From Scybalosoma faecavium (GTDB lineage Bacteria; Bacillota; Clostridia; Christensenellales; Christensenellaceae), in NCBI GenBank assembly GCA_018716135.1, contig DVKG01000009.1:1-64000 (forward strand): DNA of 64,000 nucleotides, read 5' to 3'. A model generated the notes under the pieces. It ran no database searches, was not told where the DNA came from, and worked only from the letters and a program-made list of their open reading frames with translations. A program made the position numbers and the translations under genes. Of the stretch, positions 24,380 to 33,468 are shown in pieces; the stretch's first letter is position 1, and each line of letters starts with the position of its first letter.

Positions 24380-24820
24380 ATGCGAATCAGCAGCAAATGC
24401 TCCCTCGCTTTGCATATATTGCTCCTGCTGGCGGTCTATAAGCACGACAAACTGACCAGTGAAATTATGGCGTCGAGCACAGGATGCAATCCCGCCATGA
24501 TACGCGATATGATGAAAAAGCTGCGCGAAGCAGGGCTAATCGAGACGACACGAGGGACGGGCGGCTCAAGGCTCATCAAAGATCCAAAAGACATAACAAT
24601 CTGGACGGTATACTGCGCCGCAGATCCCGATTCTTTTCAAAATTGCATAGCTCTGCACAAAAATCCATATGAAGGCTGCCCCGTGGGCAGGTGCATCACG
24701 CCCGTACTTAGCCGCCCATACGGCAACATAAAAAACGCCATACGCGAAGCCATGCAAGCCGAGACATTGCAGGGAATCATAGACGATTACTACGCTATGA
24801 CAGATAAACCGACGCATTGA
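24380..24820 (+). CDS. Rrf2-family transcriptional regulator
   Basis: This 146-residue regulator has the Rrf2 winged helix (MRISSKCSLALHIL, then SSTGCNPAMIRDMMKKLREAGLI and the wing TTRGTGGSRL). Cys residues occur in NCIALH, EGCPVGRC; they may bind a cluster or sense redox, as in IscR, NsrR or RsrR. It is transcribed away from the OYE gene and is its likely regulator. ATG 24380 follows GAGGTG. Confidence 0.87.
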   Translation: MRISSKCSLALHILLLLAVYKHDKLTSEIMASSTGCNPAMIRDMMKKLREAGLIETTRGTGGSRLIKDPKDITIWTVYCAADPDSFQNCIALHKNPYEGCPVGRCITPVLSRPYGNIKNAIREAMQAETLQGIIDDYYAMTDKPTH

Positions 24821-24874
24821 CGCTCTGGTATTGCAATACTTTTTCCGGCGCCCGGCTTCCGTCGCATTCCTCCA

Positions 24875-24903
24875 TTGAAAACCTATCAAGTATATGGTAT
24901 TAT
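24875..24903 (+). promoter_or_regulatory. promoter of the second Rrf2 gene
   Basis: TTGAAA (24875-24880), 17-bp spacer, TATTAT (24898-24903) with an extended TG. It lies within the frame that runs upstream of ATG 24932, which supports the later start. Confidence 0.78.
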
Positions 24904-24931
24904 AGTACAATATAATCGGAGGGCAAATAAT

Positions 24932-25369
24932 ATGAAAATCTCCACCAAAGGCCGCTATGCGCTCAGAATGATGATTGATTTAGCCGAGCATCAGAACGAT
25001 GGGTATACAGCTCTAAAAGACATAGCAAAACGGCAGAATATTTCAAAAAAGTATTTAGAACAAATAGTTCCTATATTTAATAAATCGGATGTTCTCAAAA
25101 CCAACCGCGGCTACCAAGGCGGATACATGTTGGCCAAAGCTCCTGACAAATACACAGTAGGCGATATTCTTCGCCTTGCCGAAGGCAGCCTGGCTCCCGT
25201 CGCATGCGCCGAGCAGGATCCTGTAGAATGTCCGCGAAGCTCAGAATGCCCCACGCTCCCTATATGGAGAGGATTAAATAAAGTGATAAGCGATTATCTT
25301 GACAATATAACCTTACAAGACATTATAGAGCAGCAAAGAGAGCGGGAAATAGACAATTACATGATATAA
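24932..25369 (+). CDS. Rrf2/IscR-family transcriptional regulator
   Basis: This 145-residue regulator has the IscR layout: winged helix (MKISTKGRYALRMMIDLA, RQNISKKYLEQIV, RGYQGGY wing) and three Cys (VACAEQDPVECPRSSECP) spaced C-x7-C-x5-C for a [2Fe-2S] cluster. IscR proper controls iron-sulfur biogenesis, but no iscS or iscU follows; the next gene is a hydrolase under its own promoter. ATG 24932 follows CGGAGGG. Confidence 0.9.
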   Translation: MKISTKGRYALRMMIDLAEHQNDGYTALKDIAKRQNISKKYLEQIVPIFNKSDVLKTNRGYQGGYMLAKAPDKYTVGDILRLAEGSLAPVACAEQDPVECPRSSECPTLPIWRGLNKVISDYLDNITLQDIIEQQREREIDNYMI

Positions 25370-25380
25370 CATAACCCTTT

Positions 25381-25411
25381 CGGTCGGCGATGCTTGCCGA
25401 CCGTTTTTTTA
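25381..25411 (+). terminator. terminator of the IscR-like gene
   Basis: CGGTCGGC, GATGCTT loop, GCCGACCG, then TTTTTTT. Confidence 0.92.
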
Positions 25412-25420
25412 CCAAATGCC

Positions 25421-25449
25421 TTGACATTCGCTCTAAATTCGGCTACAAT
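25421..25449 (+). promoter_or_regulatory. promoter of the alpha/beta hydrolase
   Basis: TTGACA (25421-25426), 17-bp spacer, TACAAT (25444-25449). Confidence 0.85.
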
Positions 25450-25513
25450 AGCACTAAACTCCTATTATTTCAGTAGGAATATATCCAATATTAAAATACT
25501 TAGGAAAAATGCC

Positions 25514-26341
25514 ATGGAAAAAACACGTTGTCCTTCAGAAAAACATTACGAAAACAGCTTTTACAGACCGACCGTCGAGGGCATTATAATAAACGGTAAA
25601 CGCGGAAGGCTTCTATCCGTATTGTACGGCGCAGCCGGAGCAGGGCTGCACCCCGTCGTACTCCTTCTGCACGGCATCCCGGGCTGTGAACAGAACGGAG
25701 ATATAGCGCAGGCCTTGCGCCGCTGCGGTTTCCACGTGCTTACATTCCATTACAGCGGTTGTTTCGGCTCAGACGGGGATTACGCATTAGCAAACAATAT
25801 AGAGGACGCCGACACCGTTTTGGACTTTATACTGAACGACACGCAGTACAATTTTGACAAAAGCAATATATTTGCAGTCGGACACAGCATGGGTGGTTTT
25901 GTATGCGCTCAGCTCAGCGCAGCGCGCAGAGAGATAAAAGGAGCGGCGCTTTTAATGCCCTGCAATATAGGACGTCTCAGTAAGATACGCGAGGAGAACC
26001 TCTCAGCTTACAAAACCATCATACGCATATTAGAGGAAAGCTCAAAATGGCTGCGAAACGCCGATATCGAAAAATTCCTGTCTGAGCTGGAACTTTACGA
26101 AGAACAGTTTGCTCTGGAGAATTTGTCAGAATCGCTCGGAAAAAAGCCTCTGCTTTGCGTCAGCGCCGATCTGGACACTCATACTCCTCCTAAGTATCAC
26201 TGCCTCCCACTGGAGAACGCACTTTTAACCCAGCCCGAACATCGCGTTAAATCCGTACATTTCAACACGGATCATTTTGCATCTGACTATCGCCTCGAGC
26301 TGTTGCACGAAATTATCGACTTTTTCAGCACTCTGATATAA
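25514..26341 (+). CDS. alpha/beta hydrolase (serine esterase/peptidase fold)
   Basis: This is a 275-residue hydrolase. The oxyanion strand LLLHGIPG (about 53-60), the nucleophile elbow GHSMGG (about 123-128), the acid in SADLDTHTPP and the His in NTDHFASDYR form the expected catalytic set. The substrate is unknown. ATG 25514 follows AGGAAAA and lies after the strong promoter; the longer open frame would start inside the previous terminator. Confidence 0.87.
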   Translation: MEKTRCPSEKHYENSFYRPTVEGIIINGKRGRLLSVLYGAAGAGLHPVVLLLHGIPGCEQNGDIAQALRRCGFHVLTFHYSGCFGSDGDYALANNIEDADTVLDFILNDTQYNFDKSNIFAVGHSMGGFVCAQLSAARREIKGAALLMPCNIGRLSKIREENLSAYKTIIRILEESSKWLRNADIEKFLSELELYEEQFALENLSESLGKKPLLCVSADLDTHTPPKYHCLPLENALLTQPEHRVKSVHFNTDHFASDYRLELLHEIIDFFSTLI

Positions 26342-26443
26342 CATAATAATAAAATAAAATCGCCCTAAACACAGGCGATTCTTTACAAATATAAAAATAT
26401 AAAAACAAAAGCCATACCCCCGGAGAAGTACGACTTTACAAGT

Positions 26444-26518
26444 TGGAGGCGCCAGCCGGATTTGAACCGGCGCATCAAGGTTTTGCAGACCTATGCCTTA
26501 CCGCTTGGCTATGGCGCC
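26444..26518 (-). tRNA. tRNA-Cys (GCA)
   Basis: The minus-strand cloverleaf has loop CTGCAAA (anticodon GCA) and encoded CCA. It is the last gene of the second tRNA operon. Confidence 0.95.
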
Positions 26519-26564
26519 ATCATTACTAATGCGGCGTTAATACAGCCGCATCAGAGATAAAAAA

Positions 26565-26639
26565 TGGAGCGGAAGACGAGATTCGAACTCGCGACATTCG
26601 CCTTGGCAAGGCGACGCTCTACCACTGAGCCACTCCCGC
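26565..26639 (-). tRNA. tRNA-Gly (GCC)
   Basis: The minus-strand cloverleaf has anticodon GCC, acceptor GCGGGAG and encoded CCA. Confidence 0.95.
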
Positions 26640-26648
26640 TTATATAAT

Positions 26649-26725
26649 TGGCGACCCGGAAGAGACTCGAACTCTCGACCTCTAGCGTGACAGGCTAGCG
26701 TTCTAACCATCTGAACTACCGGGCC
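26649..26725 (-). tRNA. tRNA-Asp (GTC), copy 2
   Basis: Anticodon GTC with encoded CCA. It differs from the copy at 38-114 by one D-loop base. It is the first gene of this operon. Confidence 0.95.
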
Positions 26726-26755
26726 ACATGAGCGCGACTCTCACCGCGCTCCATT

Positions 26756-26784
26756 ATTATATTATATCAACTGAACATTGTCAA
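26756..26784 (-). promoter_or_regulatory. full-consensus promoter of the second tRNA operon
   Basis: On the minus strand TTGACA (26779-26784), 17-bp spacer, TATAAT (26756-26761), perfect at all 12 box positions. Confidence 0.9.
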
Positions 26785-26824
26785 TGTTTTTCTTCGATAT
26801 TTTTTAAATTTTTTTCCTAAAAAC

Positions 26825-27439
26825 TTAACGTCTGCCGCGCAGCTCTGCGAAAAGCTCGGAGGGAGATATTTCTTTTTCACGCATGAGCACAATCAGATGA
26901 TACAGCAGATCTCCCATTTCGTATACCACCTCGTCCTTGTCTTCGTTCTTCGCCGCTATGACCACTTCCGTGGCTTCTTCTCCGACTTTTTTTAATATTT
27001 TATCCAGCCCTTTGTCATACAGATAATTTGTATATGAGCCTTCCTTCGGATTGCGCTTGCGGTCGTCAACTACGTCGTACAACTCGTCAATTATCTCTGC
27101 GCCTTCGCTCTCGGGCTGTTCCCCCAGAAGCTCATTGAAAAAGCAAGAATATTCGCCCGTATGGCACGCGGCTCCCGTCTGTATCACTTGGGCGAGGATA
27201 GTATCTCCGTCGCAGTCATACGCGAGGCTGACCACCTGCTGCACATGTCCGCTCGTCTCACCCTTTTTCCAAAGCTGCTCGCGCGAGCGGCTGTAATAGT
27301 GCATATAACCCGTCTCTTCTGTCAGCGCGAGAGATTCCTTGTTCATATAAGCCAGCATCAGAACTTTTCTTGTGCGTGCATCCTGAGCTATGCAGGGTAT
27401 CAGACCCTTGTCGTTAAACTTCAGATTATCTATATTCAT
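26825..27439 (-). CDS. hisI: phosphoribosyl-AMP cyclohydrolase / phosphoribosyl-ATP pyrophosphatase (HisIE fusion)
   Basis: This fused enzyme does steps 2 and 3 of histidine synthesis. The HisI domain (about 1-105) has YMHYYSRSREQLWKKG, SGH and the Zn/Mg ligands DCDGDTIL and CHTGEYSCF. The HisE domain (about 112-204) has SYTNYLYDKG, KKVGEEATE and EMGDLLYHL. It is the last his gene of the operon, 35 nt after hisF. Confidence 0.96.
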   Translation of the reverse strand: MNIDNLKFNDKGLIPCIAQDARTRKVLMLAYMNKESLALTEETGYMHYYSRSREQLWKKGETSGHVQQVVSLAYDCDGDTILAQVIQTGAACHTGEYSCFFNELLGEQPESEGAEIIDELYDVVDDRKRNPKEGSYTNYLYDKGLDKILKKVGEEATEVVIAAKNEDKDEVVYEMGDLLYHLIVLMREKEISPSELFAELRGRR

Positions 27440-27473
27440 ATTTATGCCTCTCTTTGTCTGTTATGTCAAAAAA

Positions 27474-28229
27474 TTATAGTCTTACCGATATGCCCTCAGC
27501 GCGCATATACTTCTTAACCTCATCTATAGTGAGCTGACCATAATGGAACAAGCTCGCGGCAAGAACTGCGCTCGCGTCCGCCTTTGTGACCGCCTCTGCA
27601 AAATGCTCCAGCTTCCCCGCGCCGCCCGACGCGATGACGGGTATGCTCACGGCGTCCGTAACGGCTTTGGTCAGTCTAATATCATAGCCCGCCTGCGTGC
27701 CGTCTGCGTCCATGCTCGTGAGGAGGATTTCCCCCGCGCCGAGCTTCTGCGCCTTCGCGGCCCATTCTATAGCGTCCAGTCCCGTATTCACTCGTCCGCC
27801 GTTAAGAAACACCTCGTATTTCTCACCGTTCCACTTCGCGTCTATCGCAACCACGACGCACTGGCTGCCGAATTTCAGCGCAGCCTCGGTTATAAGCTCC
27901 GGCGTTTTAATCGCGGTTGAATTAATTGATATTTTATCTGCGCCGCAGGAGAGTATGCGTCTAAAATCGTCAACCGTGCGTATTCCTCCCCCGACAGTAA
28001 GCGGAATGAACACCTGCTCGGCTGTCCGGGAAACCACATCCTGCATAATGCCGCGCCCGTCCGACGAAGCCGTTATATCCAGAAAAACCAGCTCGTCCGC
28101 GCCCGCCTGGTTATACGCCGCCGCCGCTTCCACAGGATCTCCGGCGTCCTGCAAATCCACAAAGTTTACGCCTTTTACCACCCTGCCTGCATGGACGTCG
28201 AGACAGGGAATAACTCTTCTAGTCAGCAT
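27474..28229 (-). CDS. hisF: imidazole glycerol phosphate synthase, cyclase subunit
   Basis: This 251-residue TIM-barrel enzyme closes the imidazole ring using ammonia from HisH. The start MLTRRVIPCLDVHAGRVVKG with catalytic Asp11, the second Asp in TSMDADGTQAGYD (about 130), and phosphate loops GGIRTVDD and SGGAGKLEH are all clear. It follows hisA by 1 nt. Confidence 0.97.
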   Translation of the reverse strand: MLTRRVIPCLDVHAGRVVKGVNFVDLQDAGDPVEAAAAYNQAGADELVFLDITASSDGRGIMQDVVSRTAEQVFIPLTVGGGIRTVDDFRRILSCGADKISINSTAIKTPELITEAALKFGSQCVVVAIDAKWNGEKYEVFLNGGRVNTGLDAIEWAAKAQKLGAGEILLTSMDADGTQAGYDIRLTKAVTDAVSIPVIASGGAGKLEHFAEAVTKADASAVLAASLFHYGQLTIDEVKKYMRAEGISVRL

Positions 28230-28230
28230 A

Positions 28231-28947
28231 TTACTTCACCAATTTCAGCGCCTCTCTGAGGTTTATTCTCCCCTCGTACAGCGCTTTTCCCAGTATAACG
28301 CCGCAGCACCCCGTGCCGCGCACAGCTTTAATGTCCTCCAGGCTGCTCATTCCGCCCGACGCTATGACATTAACCCACGTGCTCTTTACCATACGCTCTG
28401 TCTGCTCTATATTCGGCCCGGTGAGCATTCCGTCGCGGGATATATCGGTGTATATTATCGTATCCGCTCCCTGCTTGCGCAGGCTCTCAGCCAGCTCTAT
28501 AGCGTCCACATGCGTCTGCTCTACCCATCCCCGAGTCGCGACCATTCCGTTTACCGCGTCTATGCCTACCGCTACTCTGTCACGTCCGAATTTTGTACGC
28601 GCCCAGCGTATTATTTCCGGCTTTTCTATCGCCAGAGTTCCTATTATGACGCGAGATACGCCTACTTTCACCAGTCTCTCCTCTATATCAGCCTCGCAGC
28701 GTATGCCGCCTCCGAGCTGAACGGGGATTTTAACCGAATCTACAATGCGCTGCACCGCCTCTTTGTTGACAAATTCGCCTTTAAACGCCGCGTCCAGATC
28801 CACAACATGAAGATACTGCGCGCCTTCGCTCTCCCATTTTTTCGCCATCTCAGCGGGATCGCCGTACACAATAGACTTGCTCGCGTCGCCTTTAGTCAGG
28901 CGAACCGCTTTGCCTCCCATTATATCTATAGCAGGGTATAGCTTCAT
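28231..28947 (-). CDS. hisA: ProFAR isomerase
   Basis: This 238-residue TIM-barrel carries out the Amadori rearrangement of ProFAR to PRFAR. The general acid/base Asp8 (YPAIDIMGGKAVRL) and Asp near 128 (YTDISRDGML) are present, as are phosphate loops LGGGIRCEAD and ASGGMSSLED. The start overlaps the hisH stop as ATGA. Confidence 0.97.
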   Translation of the reverse strand: MKLYPAIDIMGGKAVRLTKGDASKSIVYGDPAEMAKKWESEGAQYLHVVDLDAAFKGEFVNKEAVQRIVDSVKIPVQLGGGIRCEADIEERLVKVGVSRVIIGTLAIEKPEIIRWARTKFGRDRVAVGIDAVNGMVATRGWVEQTHVDAIELAESLRKQGADTIIYTDISRDGMLTGPNIEQTERMVKSTWVNVIASGGMSSLEDIKAVRGTGCCGVILGKALYEGRINLREALKLVK

Positions 28948-29546
28948 AGCTTCAATCCTCCAAAGTTCTTTATAATTGACACTCCCAGCTCACCGCTCTT
29001 CTCCGGGTGAAACTGCGTTCCGAATACATTTCCGTTCTGCACGGCTGCGGTAAACTCATAGCCGTAATTACTCGTCGCTATAATATTTTCCTCCGCGACA
29101 TACGCCGCATGATAAGAATGTACAAAAAATACGTATGGGTTCTCAGGCAATCCGGCAAATATAGGCGAATCCTTGAAAGACAAATCGTTCCAGCCTATAT
29201 GCGGCACGCGCAGCTCCGTTTCAAACGGCACGACCTGCCCTCCGACCAGCCCGAGACATTCATTCTCTCCGTTCTCCAGGCTTTTGTCAAACAGCAGCTG
29301 CATTCCCAGACATATGCCCAAAAGCGGCTTTCCCGCAGCTGCCTGGTCTAAAATGAGCTGCCACAGTTCTTTTTTCTTTAAATTCTCTATTGCATCCCGC
29401 GCAGCCCCCACGCCGGGAAGTATCAGACGGTCGGCAGATTTTATCTTTTCTGCGTCACTGGTAACCACAGCGTCGCAGCCGACATACTGACACGCCTTCT
29501 GCACACTGCGCAGATTGCCCATACCGTAATCTATTATTGCTATCAT
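28944..29546 (-). CDS. hisH: imidazole glycerol phosphate synthase, glutaminase subunit
   Basis: This 200-residue class I glutamine amidotransferase supplies ammonia to HisF. The nucleophile Cys is in LLGICLGMQLLF (about 79), and the His and Glu in GTQFHPEKSG (about 180-182). It lies 3 nt after hisB and overlaps hisA. Confidence 0.97.
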   Translation of the reverse strand: MIAIIDYGMGNLRSVQKACQYVGCDAVVTSDAEKIKSADRLILPGVGAARDAIENLKKKELWQLILDQAAAGKPLLGICLGMQLLFDKSLENGENECLGLVGGQVVPFETELRVPHIGWNDLSFKDSPIFAGLPENPYVFFVHSYHAAYVAEENIIATSNYGYEFTAAVQNGNVFGTQFHPEKSGELGVSIIKNFGGLKL

Positions 29547-29549
29547 ATA

Positions 29550-30146
29550 TTATTCTCCAAAAAGCGCGCCCTTTGTGGAAGGTATATCATCCGCGAACTC
29601 CGCTTCCACCCGAGTAGCCGATCGCAGCGCCTTCCCCAGCGCCTTCATTATAGCCTCTATTATGTGATGTGTATTTTTACCGTAGAGCAGCTCAACATGC
29701 AGAGTAATCCCTGCGGCAAAAGCAAACGCTCTCAGAAATTCCTCCAGCAGACATGCCTCGAAGCTGCCCGTGCGCTCTGTCAAAAATTCTACGTTATAAA
29801 CTAAAAAGGGGCGTCCGCTCACGTCCAGACTCACACGGCATAAGGCCTCGTCCATAGGCACGAACTGCGTAGCGAAGCGAGCTATCCCCGCTCCCGCGCC
29901 TACCGCCTTTTTGAACGCCTCGCCCAGTGTAATTCCTATATCTTCTATGGAATGATGATCGTCCACCTCTGTATCTCCGTCACATGTAAGCTGCAAATCC
30001 ATTCTGCCATGCTTGCTCCATGCAGTCAACATATGATCGAAAAAGCCTGAGCCGCTGGATACGCTGCTCTTTCCTCTTCCGTCAATATCCAGCGTAATAC
30101 TTATATTCGTTTCGCTCGTCTTTCTCTCGTGAGTTACCTTTCTCAT
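29550..30146 (-). CDS. hisB: imidazoleglycerol-phosphate dehydratase
   Basis: This 198-residue monofunctional IGPD has the paired metal-binding HHSIEDIGI (about 70-78) and HHIIEA (about 148-153) motifs and the SGSGFFDHML block. It lacks the phosphatase half found in enteric HisB. The start at 30146 (MRKVTHERKTSETN) fits the family; a longer frame reaches 30218 through an ATG with no better site. A 110-bp gap separates it from hisD. Confidence 0.96.
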   Translation of the reverse strand: MRKVTHERKTSETNISITLDIDGRGKSSVSSGSGFFDHMLTAWSKHGRMDLQLTCDGDTEVDDHHSIEDIGITLGEAFKKAVGAGAGIARFATQFVPMDEALCRVSLDVSGRPFLVYNVEFLTERTGSFEACLLEEFLRAFAFAAGITLHVELLYGKNTHHIIEAIMKALGKALRSATRVEAEFADDIPSTKGALFGE

Positions 30147-30256
30147 TAAGACCCCCGTTTCAAATCTGAGAGCACGAAGGGGCAGCTGTCTTATAGTCTG
30201 CATACCTGCGGCTCTCACAATCTATACAATCAATTTATTTTACAGCTATGTCTCTT

Positions 30257-31531
30257 TCACTCGTTTCGTATCGCGGCGCTTCTTGCATGAGCTGTCAGCC
30301 CTTCTGCATGGGCAAACTTTTCGACAAAGGCTCTGTCCAGCATAAAGCTCTCTTTGTCGTATTGCAGTACGCTCATTCGCTTTATGAAATCATCCACTCC
30401 GAGAGGTGAGCTGAATCTGGCGCTGCCGCCCGTAGGCAAGACGTGATTTACACCTGCGAAATAATCTCCCAGAGGCTCAGGCGCGTAATCCCCTACAAAC
30501 ACAGAGCCTGCGCAGCGTATCTTGTCCGCCGCCTTCTCCGCATCTCTGACGCAAAGCTCCAGATGCTCCGGAGCCACCGCATTGCTTATTTCTATACATT
30601 CGTCAATGCTTCCTGCGATTAATATTGTACCATAATTCTCCAAGGATTTGCGCACAATCTCTGCTCTATCGAGAATTTCCGCCTGCTTTTTTATTTCTTT
30701 CTCGACCTCGTCCGCCAATCTCTCGCTGTCTGTCAGCAGTATGCACGCCGCCTTTTCATCGTGTTCAGCCTGAGAGAGCATATCCGCCGCCACATATTTC
30801 GGCGTTGCCGTCTCGTCAGCTATTACCAGAACTTCAGACGGCCCTGCTATCATGTCTATCCCCACATCTCCGTACACCGCCTTCTTCGCAAGCGCTACGA
30901 ATATGTTCCCCGGCCCCGTCACTTTGTCAACGCGCGGAACGCTCTGCGTACCGTATGCAAAGGCCGCCACCGCCTGCGCTCCGCCCATTTTGAAGATTAC
31001 GTCTGCTCCCGCTTCCGACGCCGCCACGAGAGTAAGCGGGGCGATTTTTCCTTCCGCATTGGCCGGCGTAGCCATGCATATCTCCCGCACTCCCGCCACC
31101 TTCGCAGGAATGACGTTCATAAGCACGCTTGAGGGATACGCCGCCTTGCCCCCCGGGACATAAACGCCGACGCTCGCCAGAGGGATTATACGCTGGCTCA
31201 GTCTGCGTCCGCCGCGCGTCAGAGTAAAACCCTCTCTCTTCTGCATCTCGTGGTATTCGCGTATGTTATTTGCACTTGCGCGCACTACCTCTATCAGCTC
31301 TTTGTCTACGGCCTCGTATGCTTCATCTATTTCTGCTTGGGTAACGCGGATGTTGTCCGCCGACGCGCTGAATTTGTCAAATTTAGCTGTGTATTCAAAC
31401 AAAGCTTCATCTCCGCGCGAGCGAATATCGGCTATAATGCCTTGGACGGCCGCCTGCTCCGCGGCGTTATCTCCCTCCGCGCGGCTTTGGAGCAGCTCTA
31501 TGAGCTGTTTTGCGTCTTTTATTTTACGCAT
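30257..31531 (-). CDS. hisD: histidinol dehydrogenase
   Basis: This is a 424-residue zinc enzyme for the last two oxidations of histidine synthesis. It shows GGRRLSQRIIPLASVGVYVPGG, the NAD region TGPGNIFVALAKK, IAGPSEVLV, SQAEHDEKA (catalytic Glu and His) and GVNHVLPTGGSARF (Zn His). ATG 31531 overlaps the hisG stop by 8 nt; the open frame extends 8 codons to a TTG. Confidence 0.97.
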   Translation of the reverse strand: MRKIKDAKQLIELLQSRAEGDNAAEQAAVQGIIADIRSRGDEALFEYTAKFDKFSASADNIRVTQAEIDEAYEAVDKELIEVVRASANNIREYHEMQKREGFTLTRGGRRLSQRIIPLASVGVYVPGGKAAYPSSVLMNVIPAKVAGVREICMATPANAEGKIAPLTLVAASEAGADVIFKMGGAQAVAAFAYGTQSVPRVDKVTGPGNIFVALAKKAVYGDVGIDMIAGPSEVLVIADETATPKYVAADMLSQAEHDEKAACILLTDSERLADEVEKEIKKQAEILDRAEIVRKSLENYGTILIAGSIDECIEISNAVAPEHLELCVRDAEKAADKIRCAGSVFVGDYAPEPLGDYFAGVNHVLPTGGSARFSSPLGVDDFIKRMSVLQYDKESFMLDRAFVEKFAHAEGLTAHARSAAIRNE

Positions 31532-32177
31532 TCTTCTCTTTCGCCTCCTGCTCAAGCGCGATTTTCGCCTGTTCTATAAGCGGACGTATGCGCTCTCCCT
31601 TTGTCTTCAGGCTGACTTGACCTACCACCAATCTTGCGCTTGATTTGCAGACCTCCTCGAGCACGGAAAGTCCGTTCTCTTTAAGAGTTCTTCCCGACTC
31701 CACTATATCTACAATAACATCCGAAAGTCCGAGTATCGGCGCAAGCTCTATGGACCCGTTCAGCTTTATTATTTCTATATTCTCGCCCTTTGCGTCATAG
31801 TGCATTTTTGCAATTCGGGGATATTTCGTCGCTACGCGCGTTATCCCGCGAGTTATAACATTTTCTCTTGGCTTTTGATAGCCGCATACGCATACGCGGC
31901 AGGCGGCGTACTTTAAATCCAGCATTTCATAAAGAGGAAGACCCGCCTCGAGCAGCGTATCCTTCCCCACTATTCCCAAATCCGCCACGCCGTGATCTAC
32001 ATAAACGGGCACGTCGCTCGGCTTCACCATCAAAAATCTCACATCGTTTTTCTCGTCGGTGAACACCAGCTTTCGGCTGTCCTCCATTATTTGCGCGGCG
32101 TCAAGACCGCATTTTTCAAAAAGCTTCGCGCCCAGCTCTGCGAGCCTTCCCTTAGCTAAAGCTATCGTAATCTGCAT
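31524..32177 (-). CDS. hisG: ATP phosphoribosyltransferase, short form
   Basis: This 217-residue enzyme does the first step of histidine synthesis. It is the short form without the C-terminal regulatory domain, so it needs HisZ, which is encoded just upstream. Signs are the ITIALAKGRLAE start, DLGIVGKDTL, TRGITRVATKYP, and the PRPP loop DVIVDIVESGRTLKENGL. Confidence 0.97.
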   Translation of the reverse strand: MQITIALAKGRLAELGAKLFEKCGLDAAQIMEDSRKLVFTDEKNDVRFLMVKPSDVPVYVDHGVADLGIVGKDTLLEAGLPLYEMLDLKYAACRVCVCGYQKPRENVITRGITRVATKYPRIAKMHYDAKGENIEIIKLNGSIELAPILGLSDVIVDIVESGRTLKENGLSVLEEVCKSSARLVVGQVSLKTKGERIRPLIEQAKIALEQEAKEKNA

Positions 32178-32194
32178 CTTTCGTTCCCTCCGTA

Positions 32195-33391
32195 TTATCG
32201 CGGCGCGAGCCTGCCGTTTTTGTAGCTGTATATCTGAGCTGTCTGCGCATCATTGCTCATAGCTTTTATCTCATCATCTGTGGGGTCGAGCAGAAAAATG
32301 ACTTTCTCGCCCTGCTTGCGCAGCTTATCCGCATGTGTATTCGCCTGAACGATGCTGTCCATATCGCTTGCGATTACCGTATATTCTTCCGTCTGCTCGT
32401 CCAGCCTGCCCTGTCTTTCCAGCGTTATGAGTATGCGCTTAATCCCCATGGCGAAGCCTATAGCCGGAGCCGGCTCGCCAAACTCTCCCAAAAGCGTATC
32501 GTATCTCCCGCCGGAGAGCACGGGGAATCCCAGTTCGCTCGTAAGCCCGCGGAACACTACGCCGGAATAATATCCCAGCTTATGCAGCATTCCCAGATCC
32601 AAAGTTATATATTTAGAATAGCCCATCTTGCACAGAGCATCGTACACCTCGCTCAGATTCGCCAGCGCCTTCAAGCTGGTTTCGTTGCTGACGAGTCTCT
32701 CCGCCTCTGCGATAACCTCTGCCCCGCCGAAGAGCCCGGGCAGAGCCATAATACGCTCTTTAGTATCGCCGCTTATTCCAAGGTTATCCAACGTAAACTC
32801 CAGCTCAATGCTGTTCTTGCTGTCTACGAGGCTGCGTATAGCCTCCATGTTATCGTCGGAAAGCCCCATGTCTTCTACAATTCCTTTGAAATATCCGACC
32901 TGACCTATATCCAGTTTAAAATCGCGAACTCCGGATACAAGCATCATTCTAATGGCCATAGCTATCATCTCGGCGTCTGCGCCGCTGCCCGCGCGCCCTA
33001 TGTATTCCGCGCCCGCCTGGGTGTATTCTCCGCGCTGAGCGATAGTATATCCGCCTGCGCTGTACGCATCCTGAATGTAAAAAAGCCGAAGCGGAGCGCC
33101 CGCCGCCATATCCTGCGTGCCCACCATCCGCGCAATCGGAACAGTTATATCCGGTCTCAGAGAGAGTATACGCCCTTTCAGGTCAAAAAACTTTATCATC
33201 TTTTCCTGCATATACGCGCCTATACCCTTGGAGAATACGTCGAAATATTCAAACGCCGGCGTTTCAACTTCTTTAAATCCATTGGCTTTCAGCTCCTGAC
33301 GAAGCTTCTCCTCCAGCCCTCTTTTTATCGCGCATTCACGCGGCATATAATCCTGAACACCGTCAGGTAGTTGTTTTCTCAATTCTATCAC
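32195..33391 (-). CDS. hisZ: HisZ, ATP phosphoribosyltransferase regulatory subunit
   Basis: This 398-residue paralogue of histidyl-tRNA synthetase lacks the anticodon-binding role and activates short HisG, passing on histidine feedback. The class II fold shows PDGVQDYMP, motif 2 (PLRLFYIQDAYS) and a degraded motif 3 (AIGFAMGIKRILITL). The start is GTG 33391 with AGGAG 8 nt upstream. It is the first gene of the his operon. Confidence 0.93.
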   Translation of the reverse strand: MIELRKQLPDGVQDYMPRECAIKRGLEEKLRQELKANGFKEVETPAFEYFDVFSKGIGAYMQEKMIKFFDLKGRILSLRPDITVPIARMVGTQDMAAGAPLRLFYIQDAYSAGGYTIAQRGEYTQAGAEYIGRAGSGADAEMIAMAIRMMLVSGVRDFKLDIGQVGYFKGIVEDMGLSDDNMEAIRSLVDSKNSIELEFTLDNLGISGDTKERIMALPGLFGGAEVIAEAERLVSNETSLKALANLSEVYDALCKMGYSKYITLDLGMLHKLGYYSGVVFRGLTSELGFPVLSGGRYDTLLGEFGEPAPAIGFAMGIKRILITLERQGRLDEQTEEYTVIASDMDSIVQANTHADKLRKQGEKVIFLLDPTDDEIKAMSNDAQTAQIYSYKNGRLAPR

Positions 33392-33468
33392 AAGCGATTC
33401 TCCTTTTAAAATTATCTCTTCTTTAAATTAAATCATCTTTTCTTCGTATTACTCAGTTAACACGTTAA

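Noticed and set aside
27697..28941. 414-codon plus-strand frame across hisF and hisA
   Set aside because: It spans two real genes on the other strand and shows low-complexity antisense composition.
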